DNA of 64,000 bases from Archegozetes longisetosus (GCA_018873245.2 JAEMBT020000005.1:11296001-11360000); one strand, 5' to 3'; positions 1-11,203 are shown, counted from the first letter of the stretch. Made by a program: numbers and translations. The notes: generated by a model from the sequence alone, not told the origin.

Positions 1-87
1 GACTTTTCATACCTTTTACTAACTATTTTTATAAATAAATGAGTTTAGAGAAAATATTGAATTTTTAAATATTTTCTAAAGTATGCA

Positions 88-530
88 AATGATGTCAATA
101 TTTTTTCCCTTTATCAACTCCCTCTCAATTGTAAACATACGCATTTAGCTACAATTTAATTGACGTAGTTATTTTGAAATGCTAGCATAAAGACAACAAT
201 AAATGACATCAATGAATATTTTCATATCAATACTACCCCTTAATTGTAGACATTTATTTTGCTACAATTTAGTTAACGAAATTATTGTGAAATCTCTTAC
301 TTGATAATTCCAATAAATGACATCAATGATTTTTTCTCTTTAACTATTCCCTCTCAATTGTAAAAATATGTATTTGGTTAAAATTTGGTTAACGTAATTA
401 TTGTGAAACCGCTTATCGATTCCAATATATGACACCAATGACTTTTTCTCTTGAACTGCTCCCTCTCAATTGTAAGCATATATATTTTGCTAAAATTTAA
501 TTAGCGTTATTATTGAGAGATTGTTAGTCT
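88..530. repeat. Short satellite, four units of about 113 bp
   Basis: Four tandem diverged units begin near 88, 202, 316 and 428, giving spacings of 114, 114 and 112 bp. Each unit carries the anchor AATGACATCAATGA or a variant, then a T-rich stretch, then CCCTCTCAATTGTAA, then a motif like AATTTAGTTAACGTAATTATTG. The array starts near the window edge, so flanking copies may lie outside. No open reading frame fits it. Confidence 0.85.
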
Positions 531-540
531 TAATTCAATA

Positions 541-1399
541 TGGCTTCATAGTATACATTATCATTGCACTAGTGTTGTAAAGACTTCTAGAGATTTTTTC
601 TTTCGAGAAATTATTTTCTAATATCTTTCTGAAAAACATTTTGTAACGATTTTTAGAGAAAATCTCTAGAAATATTTCTGAAATGTATGTAAACCTTTGG
701 TATAGAAAATTTTCACAATCTTTTGAGAAACTTTCCAGAAATATTATTTATTATATTATTCAACACTACTCAACATGTTGATACGCTAAACTTAACTTAA
801 AGATATGCCGTAAAACTGTATTAAAGAATAAGATGTGCCTGAATATGTATCATATGTGCAAGAATTTTCAAATGTGGACGTATCAAAGGGTTTTAGTGAG
901 TGCAAGCCTAACACATGGAATTTCAGGTAAACAAATAGTTAACTTATCAATATTTGCAAGTTATGAATGAAGATTGATAATGTGATGAGATAACCTCTTT
1001 TTCAGTTAAGAATTTAAACGATTATGATATAACGTGATACGGGCAAGTAAGCTCTATATTGGAGCGATTGTTTATTATCCGTATAGCTATACTTTCTATT
1101 ATAGGTTTACGTAAATTTGTATTTTAAAATATTTCGTAAAATATTATGTGAACTTTTTCCCGCAAAAGTGTATTTTCTGTTTTTGTGCTTTCCCTCCCGT
1201 TAAGTAATTTTTTATGCTTTATTTTGTTTTATAGAATATTATGAGAACTTTGCCGGTTTTAAATATAAACATAGAATGGATTGCGATCTCTATAATTCTA
1301 CTTTAAATGCTTTACAAAATATAGTTATTTCAGTATCCGTAAGAATATTCAGGCCTCTACAACAATAATAGAGATTAAGTTGCACAAATTTTGAAAGTA
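541..1399. other. AT-rich stretch with no recognised gene
   Basis: No convincing coding region is visible. The part near 560-760 is rich in short GAGAAA/TTTCTC motifs and opens with ACTAGTGTTGTAAAGA; a similar opening occurs near 22994 (ACTAGTGCTGTAAAAA), so this could be the end of a nonautonomous hAT element. No second end was found. Confidence 0.3.
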
Positions 1400-1829
1400 A
1401 TGTTAAGCAAAGAGCCAAAATCGTTCATTCTTTTTAACGATGGCTCAAGAAATGGTAGATAAAAAGAATACTTACTTTCAACTTTTAACCACGTCTTTGG
1501 GTAATATGCTTATAATGCAAGAGCACATTAAAGACGTGATGAAGAAATGCAGTATTTTTAATTTTCATTTTATATTTGCTTTCTATATTATTATTAAATA
1601 TATTATTACTCTCATTAAGATAATTATTTGTAATTTTGAGAACATGAGAAAAGCGTTCAAAAACAAAAGTGAAAATGGATACCGAGTGAAGAGTTGATGC
1701 CGTGCCTTTTTCATAGTAGATATACCTTCTTTCAATAAAAAGGACTCCACCGAAGAATCGTCGGTAAATATTGAAAATTTATTTTAGAGATTATAAGATT
1801 TAATTTTGTTCTTTAATTTCTTTTATTAG

Positions 1830-3561
1830 AGAGACAAAGCGATGCGAAAAGTTTATCAAAGCCGGATAACCAAAACCGCAAGTCGATGTACGAAGGAAAA
1901 TTAAGCATACGTCAGAAGGAGCATCAAAGCTTGGAATTAAAGATTTCAAAAAAGAAAATTGGAAAATTCAATCTAAAAAGGACTAATACAGGAATACATC
2001 ACCAACGGAGAAAAATCTTAAAAGCTGCGATGACAAGTCGGATAATTCCATTATCCGACCAAATTCCAAATCAAAAGTAATTGAGTGTTTCGAAAAAGTT
2101 GATTTGGATTTAAGTGTTGAAATCGAAGAAGAAATGAAGATTGAAGAAAAAATTGAAGAAAAAACTAATGAAGAGAAAAATTTTAAAGAAGAAAATCCCG
2201 AAAAGGTAATTAGCCGTCCAGACGCAAAACGTCATGGCAATGAAGAAGATAATATCATTCATATCAACTTGGGTGATAAATCGATGGGGAATCTGGCGAT
2301 TCCGGAATTAAGAATAACCACGATGATAATCGTTTGCGACTCAAACAGATTGATTTTAATAAAAGGGTAAGTTCCTCAATCTTTTATTGAAAAAGTATTT
2401 AATCTAACTATTCAAATAGGCGAACAATTCAACAATTGAATTCGTTAAAATGGTAGATTCAGAAGAAAAATCTACAGCGAAAGATCGAAATTCGCTGAAT
2501 ACACAAAATCTCATCTTATTAATCAAGTTATTAATCAACTTTTTTTCGTAAACGAACGAACCCACATCCGGTGATTAGCGGAGCATCAACGAAGTACCCG
2601 AAGACTACAGAAATAATTATTTCAACTGAAACAAATAGTGACTTGGCTTCATCGAGTATTCCTGAAAATAATTCGAAAAATATTTTCGATCCAATAATAA
2701 TTCTAAATGAAAACAGATTTGATGTAAATGCTTTCCAAACTACTCAAAATCAAGCTTTTACGGGAGAAAATATCGAAATTACCGAATGTATTAATATTCC
2801 TACAGTACAGGACAACACAACAGATGCTTCAGATAATTTCGATCCGTTTATTATTCATTCTTTCCCTGAGAATTGTGAACTCAACTCAAGAAACAAGCAA
2901 AAGCCTTTAACTGAAAGAAGTATGGAAGATGAAATACTACAAGAATTGAGGGAAATCGCAAATATGGCTGAAAAGATCGAAAGAGAGAATTCAAATTTGG
3001 CTAATCTTATTAGTGCTGAGACTGTGGATTTCATGGCGAAAGAAATAAATGAAATTTTTCCGGATCATTCTTTAGATACAGAGCAAAAGGAGAATTCTTG
3101 TTCTGAAGTTAACAGTAATGACATTATCATGGAAACTATTGAACAAATCGGTAAGTTTAGGAAATTCGGAGAAGATTCTAAACAGAATTTTAAACAATCT
3201 TTAGGTGGAATTGAGATAGAGATTAAGGATTCAGTAACCGATGATTCTCGGCATATTCGTCAATCATCAAATGGTAATTAAACATTAACTTTTATACAAA
3301 ACAATTTTAATCCTCACATTTTTTCAAGTCTCGGAAAGTGTTTCAACTATTGGCGACCGGGAAAATGAAAAAGTGAAAACTCTGAATCCCAAACGGAAGA
3401 TTTACAATTCATTGGACACGACAAATTGTGAAGCATCACTTAGTACATCTATTGGTTTGCTCGATAAGATGAAGAATGTTTTGATGGATTTGCGTTCAAG
3501 CGGTCAATTAGAAAAATCGAAAATGGATAAAATCGAAAAAATCATCAGAGAACTTAAATAA
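1830..3561 (+). pseudogene. Unrecognised hydrophilic acidic protein gene with frameshifted 5' half
   Basis: I do not recognise the product. Its last two exons are clean: an open frame entering near 2534 runs to 3273, a 55-bp GT-AG intron covers 3274-3328, and the frame continues from 3329 to a stop at 3561, ending in a Lys/Glu-rich helix (DKIEKIIRELK). Upstream, coding-looking frames continue but change at 2011-2015 (A5), 2286-2289 (G4) and 2540-2546 (T7). A 53-bp intron (2367-2419) joins the frames ending FNKR and starting ANNSTIEF. The protein is Glu/Lys/Ser/Asn-rich with a repeated E(E/K)KIEEK block near 2140, likely disordered or coiled-coil, with no signal peptide or membrane segment. 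The first exon is not resolved; a splice acceptor is plausible at 1829. It may be a young pseudogene, or an intact gene with homopolymer sequencing errors. Confidence 0.5.
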
Positions 3562-4395
3562 TTGTTTCGTGAAAAATTGGTTTTCATTCTCACATTCATT
3601 ATTATTAGGACATTGCGTTTGACCTTTAGGGCCTATTGCAGCGATTCATAGGAGCACTTCCAGAGTTAGTATGCATACGAACCACAGCTAAAAGAGCATT
3701 TTAGAGAAGTTTTATTTCACCTATAAATACCTATTTGAGACGTTATAGACTATCTGAAGGCGTAACAGCCTATTTAAATACTAATTAAGTAATTGCTTGA
3801 ATCAACAAAATAATACGTAATTTTTGAGTGAAAAAAATTGTGAAAAGAGTGCGAAAAATCGAAAACACGTGTTAATCAAAACTAGTCAATAAATAGTGAT
3901 TGAATTAATATTAACAGTTGTGAAAATCTCTGAAATAATGCCTAAACAACCAGAATCTCATTTGTGTAAAATGAAACGATATATTCGTGAATTCGGTGAT
4001 GTATTGACTATACAAACAGATCAAAAAACTAAATCACAAACACTTTTCTGTCAGTGTTGTTGTACTAAAGTAAGTGTTGAAAAGAGATCTCATGTTAAAC
4101 AACACTTTGACTCTGGACTCCACCAAAATAAAGCAAAAAACCATAAATCGAAACAAATATCAGTTCAGAGTTCATTCACAAACGGTCAAAAAGAGTTCAA
4201 CAATGATTTGTGTGAGTTTGCTATCGCTCTAAACATTCCTTTCGATCGATTTTTAAAACCTGGAGCGAACAAATTCATGAAAAAATACACTCAATTCAAA
4301 GTGCCCGAACCGTCCACTCTTTGGAGATATAATTTGAGACCACTTTATGACCAAACTTTAGATAAAATTAGAAATTATTTAAAAGACCAATATAT

Positions 4396-4928
4396 AAGGG
4401 GTACCGGAAAGAAGCCGCGCATTTAATGACAAAAAAATTAATTTTATTAAACTAATTGTAATTAAAGTCTAATCGATTATATATTCGCCTTCATTATCGA
4501 TGACATCTTCGCATCTCTGTATCAAATCTCAGGCTCTGACCGCAGGACATCGTTGTCCAATAAAACTGGTCGACCGGATTTCGGGCGATATTCCAGGCTA
4601 TAGTCACCTGATCGAAACCTACTGAACCACTCCTGACATTGACGGACACTCAATACTTGGCCATAGATATCGCAAATGTTTTTGGCGGCCACCGTTGTAT
4701 TAGATCCCCGGCCGTATTCATAAAGTATACAATGCCGAATGTGGTTCTTATCGGGTTTGTAGTCAGACATTGGGTTGACACAATTTTTAAAATAATTATT
4801 CAAAAAATAAATGGTTAATATTGCAACTTTCAATTAAGAAATGGAATCGATTTGTAAAAAATTGAATTCTGATAATAAATTATGTGCTAATTATGTCCAT
4901 AAAATGCGCGGTTTCTTTCCGGTACTCC
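4396..4928 (-). mobile_element. Mariner internal-deletion derivative keeping the HTH domain
   Basis: A 533-bp insert in the hAT transposase is flanked by TA (4394-4395, 4929-4930). Its inverted ends share GTACCGGAAAGAA(G/A)CCGCG. It contains only the first part of a mariner transposase on the minus strand plus about 18 codons of the C-terminus. Sequence upstream of the start codon resembles that of the element at 8326-8853, although the TIRs differ. Confidence 0.9.
4522..4770 (-). CDS. Truncated mariner transposase, N-terminal HTH domain only
   Basis: The likely start is the ATG at 4770 (MSDYKPDKNHIRHCILYEYG), matching the MSDRTPDKTHIRH start in the sister element. About 83 residues form the HTH_48/Mos1-type DNA-binding region (VRQCQEWFSRFRSGDYSLE, then RPKSGRPVLLDNDVL). 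It stops soon after the deletion junction; a separate frame then reads LIQRCEDVIDNEGEYIID to a stop, the C-terminal tail of mariner transposase. The whole DDD catalytic domain is missing. If expressed, the product could bind TIRs but not transpose. This is a transposon gene, not a host gene. Confidence 0.7.
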   Translation of the reverse strand: MSDYKPDKNHIRHCILYEYGRGSNTTVAAKNICDIYGQVLSVRQCQEWFSRFRSGDYSLEYRPKSGRPVLLDNDVLRSEPEI

Positions 4929-6280
4929 TAATATTTGGTTAAGTATTGACGAAACAAGTGATCGATTGAAGCATATAGTATCTAATGTTATGGTCGGTGC
5001 TCTCAATTTAGATAATGAGGAAAATAAGAAATTTTTACTGAATATGGAATTTTTGAAAAATCAAAAAAGTTCTACAATTGTTCAAACTGTCAATAATGTG
5101 CTCAATATTTTATGGCCCGAAGGCGTTAAATACGATAAAGTATTACTTCTGATCACAGACGCAGCCCTGAATATGAAGAGTGCCGGACAAACATTGTGTC
5201 AAACATATCCAAAACTCATTCATATAACCTGTTTGGCTCATGCCTTACATAATATTTGTGAGTATTTGATGGTTTTGTACGCTAACGTAAATCGTTTGAT
5301 CTCTTGCGGCAAAAGAATTTTCAAGAAAGCGCCGAATCGTACCGAACTATTTAAAGAACGGTATCCTTATATACCACTACCTCCAGAACCAGTCAAAACT
5401 CGGTGGGGTTCGTGGCTAAAGGCAGTCAAATATTATGCGAAATATTTAAAAGAATTCACAGAAATTATTGGATCACTCGATGTCGAAGATTCCGCTTTTA
5501 TTCAAGAAGCCCGAGATTTAGTCAAAGATTTGAGTGTAAAAAATGAATTATCCTTTATTTACGCTAATTTTGATTGTTTGGATAAAGCCATCACTCAATT
5601 AGAAACAAGTAATTTGACGCTTAATGAGAGTCTGTTTAGTGCAATCAATTTATGATAATTTGAAACAAAGTCTGGGCGAGTCACCTATTTTTAGTAAACT
5701 TGAGAAAGTTTTAAACAAAAATAAATGTTTTAAACAAATCAAAAAAATATCTGAGATATTAAACGGAAAAATTAATGTCGAATTGGATATCGATCTAAGC
5801 CCTCAAGAAATCGCGTCTTTCAAGAGAAGTCCAGTAATTAATTGTGATATCGAAAGAAGTTTTTCAAAATATAAATTAATTTTATGTAATAATCGCCTGA
5901 GTTTTGAAGAATAGAATCTGAAACACTATTTAATAACTCATTGTAATACTGAATAAATGTCATTCATTCATAAAATTATTGTATTAAAAAAATAAAGACC
6001 TATTTGAGCATCTATTTGAGTCGTTTTTAGGGACTATTTAGGCACCTATAAGGGGTCTGATAAGAGCCTAGAAAACATTGCCCTAATTATTATAGATTAA
6101 AATAGCTGTTGATTTTACTTGTGTTTTCAAATATTGAAACGTTTTATATTGATTTTTATACTTAAACTATATATCGATTTAATATTTTAAATCTTTATAC
6201 TAATTTTACTTTTATACTTTATACGCTGATTTTATATTTGAGCTTTTATGTGACATGCTCAGTATATTAACAAAATCTTA

Positions 6281-6288
6281 TATATAAG
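6281..6288 (+). promoter_or_regulatory. TATA box upstream of the exonuclease-like gene
   Basis: TATATAAG lies 65-72 bp before the proposed start codon at 6353. The placement resembles the TATA motifs before the beta-mannosidase, serpin and NRF-6-like genes in this window. Confidence 0.45.
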
Positions 6289-6352
6289 GTTGTTTATAAT
6301 CAAGTAAATTCTTGAAATTGTATTTAAATCTTTATTTTACAAGTTTGAAATC

Positions 6353-7365
6353 ATGTCATCGCAAATTGTGGTAAATTTTATTTTATCTTAACTTTGTTTG
6401 AAATTCATTTATTACTTTGAATAAACAATATTTACCCAGATATTAAATTTATTCAATTCAATCTAAAATTATCATTATTATCCAATTAAACCATTTCTAT
6501 TTAGTGTCGTGAACATTTCTTTTAAATTCTGCACGAACAGATTCAATGAAAGAATATTTTAAATGAAAGCTGTTCTTGAAAATTTTTAACCTTTTGGTCA
6601 AGTTTGTCTGACAATTTACTAATTCAAAGATTTGATCGTTTAATTTTTTTGCTATAGTCTAGAAAACAATAGCAGAATAACATGGTCAAAATACCTCTAA
6701 TGACTGAGAGTCGAAGGGACTTACCTCTTGTTATTCCAGCTTCGGATTCACAATATTTTTTCAACGGACTTATTCCAAATAGAGGCAAAGGACCGATCGG
6801 ATTTGACGTAGAAAAAATAGTTTTGAAGCCTGATATTAATTCAAACAAGTGTTTTAATATCACTGCTGAGATAAGTCTCGTTTTGGGATTTACCGATTAT
6901 GAACCGATCTTTCACGCCTTAATATATCATAAGCCGGAATCAGTTCTAAGTTATAATCATCATATTAACGGTCTGTCAATACGAAAGTTATTTGGTGCGC
7001 CTACATTCTGTTCTGTTCGTCATCAGCTAAAAAAGATTCTTTCGATTTCTCAGCCATTAATAGTTGACTGCAATGTTAAAAATGATTTTCATTCATTGAA
7101 ATTAGAATATGAAAACTATTTTGATCTACAGAATTTTTTCTATGAGTATAATGATTCTAAATCAAGATTTCAGCTTATTTCCCTTCGAAGATTAGTATAC
7201 AATTTTTTCAATGTAGATATGCAATCGATTCATAATTGTATCTCTGACTCAATATATTCTGTAAGCATTTTTGAAGAAATTTACTTGAATTGGAGGAGTG
7301 TTTCCGAGAAAATCTCGATCGGGGATCCCCCATTTGAACAATATGTTTTCCCGAGATTCCATTAG
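6353..7365 (+). CDS. DEDDh exonuclease-like protein (REXO4/ISG20 type), first catalytic Asp missing
   Basis: Proposed exons are 6353-6370 (MSSQIV) and 6673-7365, joined in phase by a 302-bp GT-AG intron, giving 235 residues. If the first exon is wrong, the start is the ATG at 6682. Residues 90-215 follow the RNase T-like exonuclease fold of REXO4 and ISG20: a first strand (FNITAEIS) aligned to DCEM, then INGLSIRKLFGAPTF, the second-Asp motif DCNVKNDFHSL, and HNCISD aligned to the HxxxxD motif. The Glu, second Asp, His and last Asp are present, but the first Asp aligns with Thr, so activity may be weak or lost. No signal peptide is seen. AATAAA near 7415 could serve polyadenylation. Family assignment rests on motifs only. 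Confidence 0.55.
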
Positions 7366-7588
7366 TTAGACTAATTTTTTAATTTTTTTGTACAGTATAA
7401 GGATTTTGGTGAAATAAATAAAATGAGCTGTATCTGTAATGTTTATAGGGTTTTCGATCTTTGTGGAATTGGTTACATTCACTATAAGGATGCAGTTAAG
7501 CATTTGTTATCTTGTTTCTATAAACATTCGTAAACCAGCAGCTGAGCAGTATGACATTTTTCTGTTTATAATCGGAGCTTAAAGTAAC

Positions 7589-7831
7589 TTGCATGAAAAA
7601 ACGAATCTCTTTTCATCCAGAAATCTGAAACATATAAGATGCATATTGTATTTCTTATTAACCGAAACTGGACTAAAAATTAAAAATCCCTATTCTCAGA
7701 GATATTTTCTTATGAGATTTGAAGATTTTATTCTCAATACACTTGATGTAACTAATCTAAAAATAAATAAAATAACAAACTACGGTATTTCAATGGAAAA
7801 CAAATTGTACACAAATGTTTTAGTTGAATAA
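7589..7831 (+). other. Open frame of 80 codons, uncertain
   Basis: This frame has no ATG at its 5' end (it opens with TTG) and no recognisable domain; composition is Asn/Lys/Leu-rich. A separate 35-codon ATG frame lies at 7424-7531. Either could be a leftover of a neighbouring gene, but neither shows splice signals or a family motif that would support a call. Confidence 0.15.
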
Positions 7832-8325
7832 GTATGTTACCGATAAGTACTTAGTAAATATTACATTTTGGTTTAAATTAAAAGAAGGTAATCGGAAATA
7901 GCTTATTAGACTTCAAAAATAAGTCACTCGATTTCAACACGTGGATTTCATAAATATATAGATATGATGCATGTGTTAATTCTAAAAGTGGATTTATTTA
8001 AATTTATAAGCTGTTCACAAACATCTGTCTAACCGTGTATGATGAAATTCAAACCGCGATAAACGGCGAAGAAATACATTTTTCAAAATGAATAACTTAT
8101 TCTGTAAATTTATGTATATATTTCCAGGATATGTATTAATTCTCTCCAAATCTTTTTATTAATTCAGCTTTCTGTGGAACGAAAATAGCTAAAATTTTAT
8201 TTTTAAGCTGTAGTTTAATATTTATTAAGTCGAACCAAAAGTTTATGCCAACCCTTTTTTCCTTGTTTATAAGGGTTTTCTCAAGATTCTTATTGAATAA
8301 TATTGACTTATGTATTTACTACGTA

Positions 8326-8853
8326 TAAGGATTTTCGGAAAGTTCCAGCGAGTTGTTATCAAATATTTGATTTTATTTTAAAAAGAAGTGAACAAATTTT
8401 AATCAATTATATAATTTCCGTCATTATCGACGACATGTCCCCAACAGAACGACCAAAGCCGTCAGAACGTCGCTGTTCACAATTGAGGGTCGGCCACTGC
8501 TCGGGCGGTCATCTAGATTCTGGTCACCGGAACGGAATCGACTGAACCATCCTTGGCAAGTGCGGGCACTAATGGCTTGGCCATAAGTGGCATTGATATT
8601 ATTGGCGGCCTCTGTGGCATTTGATCCACGATTGAATTCGTATAATATACAGTGACGTATGTGAGTCTTATCGGGAGTTCGGTCTGACATCGTTTGGACA
8701 CAAATAACAAAAATATTTTGATAAAAATTTGAAGACAAATATCTGTTCTTTCAATTGAGAAATGGAATCGATTTGTAATTAATTTTTCAACTGTTCAAAT
8801 AGAAAGCGCAAAATACATCTAAGAAAGCCGCTGGAACTTTCCGAAAATCCTTA
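8326..8853 (-). mobile_element. Second mariner internal-deletion derivative keeping the HTH domain
   Basis: A 528-bp element with near-perfect inverted ends (TAAGGATTTTCGGAAAGTTC) is flanked by TA at 8324-8325 and 8854-8855. It encodes the mariner HTH region from 8690 and, after a deletion, a short C-terminal tail. Its architecture is the same as that of the element at 4396-4928, but its terminal repeats differ. Confidence 0.93.
8424..8690 (-). CDS. Truncated mariner transposase, N-terminal HTH domain only
   Basis: The start is the ATG at 8690 (MSDRTPDKTHIRHCILYEFN). About 80 residues make the HTH_48 DNA-binding region, ending ARTCQGWFSRFRSG and RPSSGRPSIVNSDVL, followed by a short out-of-frame tail. 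The C-terminal end of the ancestral transposase survives in another frame as HVVDNDGNYIID and a stop. The catalytic domain is gone. It matches the other truncated copy (4522-4770) in start, end point and tail. Confidence 0.7.
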   Translation of the reverse strand: MSDRTPDKTHIRHCILYEFNRGSNATEAANNINATYGQAISARTCQGWFSRFRSGDQNLDDRPSSGRPSIVNSDVLTALVVLLGTCRR

Positions 8854-9412
8854 TAATATTGAAGTTTCACATAGTTATCATTATTATTTTGATTTTAATA
8901 TTGGAAAATGTTTTTGACAAAACTTCATGAAAGTGTAACATGGCAAGATTAGAAGTGAAAAATAAGGGCATTGTATGTTATCGGGGATACGCCAAGTAAA
9001 ATCGCAAATCAATCTTAAATGCAATAGCTTGCATAAAAGTCTGAAATAAAAAAAGCACTTTTTAAAGGACTTTTGAAGGAAACTCATATGCTACAATTCG
9101 GGGTGATTAACAAGAATCAAGAATTTCTTGGTATTATCTTGTTGCCTGACCCCTGGTAAACGATCTTAATTATAGGTGGATAACATGTTCATCTGATGAT
9201 AAAAATCAACCTTTATTATCTTTTACTGTTTTTGAAATATTTGAAAAATAAAGTTGGCAAAGACTTCTGTTTCGACCTAGTATTCATTTGATAAATGGAT
9301 TATGAAATCACATTTCATCTATAAGTCATTTAAACTGATAAAATAAAGAAAAACCTATTAATTGAAAATGAAACCCCTAGAAAATAACAAGTCTAACTTA
9401 TACTGAGTAAAT

Positions 9413-10877
9413 TTAAATCTTGATTCTGATCTTTCCATTGCTAGTCATATCTTTAATGGCATTCATTCCCTCTTCCATTATGTTCTGTTTATCGCTGCAT
9501 TCTCCGCTCTCATTAAATTGCTTGAAAAGAAGACAATAATCTAAATTCAAGTTTCATGTAAAACCTCTAATTATTGCATATAAAGCCTAACCCATGCGAA
9601 AGCACCGGCATATCCTCCTTCATAGACATGTTTATAATTTTTGGTTGCATTCTTGCTTTCACTGCAATCAGTTGAAAATTCTCCAATAATGAGAGGCTTC
9701 TCAAGTTTAAAATCTTGAGCATTTCTTTTCATAACACTATTTTGGTCGTACATATTATGCCAAGTGTAGGTATGGATCTGGCAAAAATCAAAATCGCTTC
9801 TGAATTTCAAAATTTCATACATCCAAAACAATACCTGATAAAAGTCCAAATGTCCGTTAGTTTTATTACCTGCAGCAGTCAGACATTGGTCTTTATAATA
9901 ATTGAAACTATTGGGAAATGCATCAGTAGTTGAAGCATATTTCCATCCGCCGTTTGTGACTAGAGTCTTCGGTGCCGCAGAATGAATGGCTGCAGCATGA
10001 AGATTGATGAAACTGAGCACCTCTCTCATTGTTAGTCCAGTCCCGACCCAATTAGGATAAGAACCCTTTAATTTATTCGTATCAAAACATTTGTTTGAGT
10101 CCGTGATTCCTTCTTTAACCAAGCCTTCTGGCTCGTTCATGACCTCCCAGGCAGCTAATGCTTTGTGGTCTTCAAGTGCTTTAGCCATTGGTGTCAGCAC
10201 TTTGTTTAAATATGACTGAAGAGCTGCTTCATTGTGAAATAGATGGAACATTTGCGTGGGTTTTACAGCTCCATTCCATAAACTGATAATGACAAAAATA
10301 TTGTGCTTTGCGGCTGCATCTAAGAATTGGCTTAATTCAGTGATAAGAGATTGAGTATCTGCACCTGTCACGTGTCCGTTATTATCCCACAATGGAGAAT
10401 GTGCTCCATCGATATGAAGCCAAAATCTCACTGCATTCCCACCCGCGTGCTCTATCTTTGCTAACCAGCCCTCCATTTTATCTTTGTGTTTAGAATAGGC
10501 CCCGCTACCGATATCTCTTGATTGAGGAAACATTAAAACATTTATACATTGGGTAGGCCGAATCCCGCCCGCAGGCCGTCTTATGATAAATACTTATTTA
10601 TACTATTATTGTTATTGTTATTCCCATCATTAACATTCACATTAAATTAATTAAAACGTTTTTACCTAGCATATTCATCCCACGCGAAATTCACCTAAGC
10701 AAAATGATTTTTATCAAAATTAAGGATAGGTTAAATATGGATTTAATTAAAGTAATAGACTTTTACCCCACTTAAAAACACATGCTGTCCATTGTAAATA
10801 AATTCTTTACCAGAAACCTGGAGATTACCCAAGGCGACTGGAATTATGACTATAAGATTAATTATTAAAGTTCTCAT
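9413..10877 (-). CDS. Endo-1,4-beta-mannanase, glycoside hydrolase family 5 (GH5_10-like)
   Basis: Hydrolyses internal beta-1,4 links in mannan; likely secreted to the gut lumen. Five exons: 10877-10767, 10694-10666, 10516-9835, 9777-9592 and 9520-9413, all GT-AG and in phase, giving 371 residues, the usual family size. Signal peptide MRTLIINLIVIIPVALG is followed by a beta-strand region (KEFIYNGQHVFLSGVNFAW). Catalytic acid/base is Glu175 in WEVMNEPEG; the nucleophile is Glu307 in PLIIGEFSTD; FYQIHTYTW supplies active-site aromatic and His residues. The 57-bp intron at 9834-9778 has no stop and a length divisible by three, so a continuous frame reads through it; removing it restores FYQIHTYTW. 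The 5' MFPQSR of the large exon frame is intron sequence. A weak TATA-like TATAATTA lies at 10918-10911. GH5_10 is an inference from motif similarity to mollusc and arthropod mannanases. Confidence 0.93.
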
Positions 10878-11203
10878 CTATCACTGTTTTTCTGTCAAGC
10901 GTTGAGTAATTAATTATAGTTTTGTTTATTGCTTTCGCTTTTTCATTAAAATTTCAAGATCCTATTTAATGCGATTTTTAACAAATGTTATATTAAGTTT
11001 CTACTATTTTAACGATGATAAGATTTAGAGATCAAATTTTATTCGTGGTGGAAATCATAGAGCTGTGACATAGGATTTATTGTATCTGTTGCTTTTAAAA
11101 CCTTTGTATTCATTTCATACTATTGAATTTCACGACATCCGCTATTTCCTAAATAAAGCTAAGGCTATCACTTCACTCATTCGTATCTGAATTAACCATA
11201 TAG

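Larger units (their letters stand above)
3938..5914 (+). pseudogene. hAT transposase remnant (CGGBP1-like)
   Basis: The N-terminal part (frame open to about 4393) begins MPKQPESHLCKMKRYI and carries a CxCC...H zinc-finger region (LFCQCCC, then HVKQHF), as in the hAT family that gave rise to CGGBP1. A mariner insertion cuts it after LKDQY. The frame resumes at 4937 with WLSIDETSDRL, which holds a catalytic Asp, followed by LLLITDAALNMKSAG, HITCLAHALHNICEYL and KTRWGSWLKAVKYYA. A frameshift near 5625-5650 moves it to the next frame, which continues SIYDNLKQS and ends in the hAT dimerisation segment CDIERSFSKYKLILCNNRLS before an early stop at 5914. Removing the insertion and one TA restores the frame at that point, so the frameshift and early stop are separate lesions. 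Confidence 0.85.
3606..6085 (+). mobile_element. hAT transposon, inactive, with nested mariner insertion
   Basis: The element runs from TAGGACATTG to CATTGCCCTA and is flanked by a perfect 8-bp duplication ATTATTAT (3598-3605 and 6086-6093), the hAT hallmark. Both subterminal regions carry CCTATTTGAG-like motifs. It encodes one broken hAT transposase and has a TA-flanked mariner derivative inserted at 4396-4928. Element length is 2480 bp, about 1.94 kb without the insertion. Confidence 0.88.

Noticed and set aside
1440..1697. 85-codon open frame near the left edge
   Set aside because: No domain, very AT-rich hydrophobic stretch, and no splice signals linking it to the gene at 1830-3561.
7390..7412. 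TATAAGGATTTTGG resembling the mariner TIR at 8326
   Set aside because: Single 14-bp match with no inverted partner or transposase nearby; likely chance.
9571..10533. Mannanase as a single 320-codon frame starting MFPQSR
   Set aside because: MFPQSR is intron sequence; splice sites give a signal peptide upstream, remove a 57-bp intron and add a C-terminal exon, restoring conserved FYQIHTYTW and FAWQF motifs.
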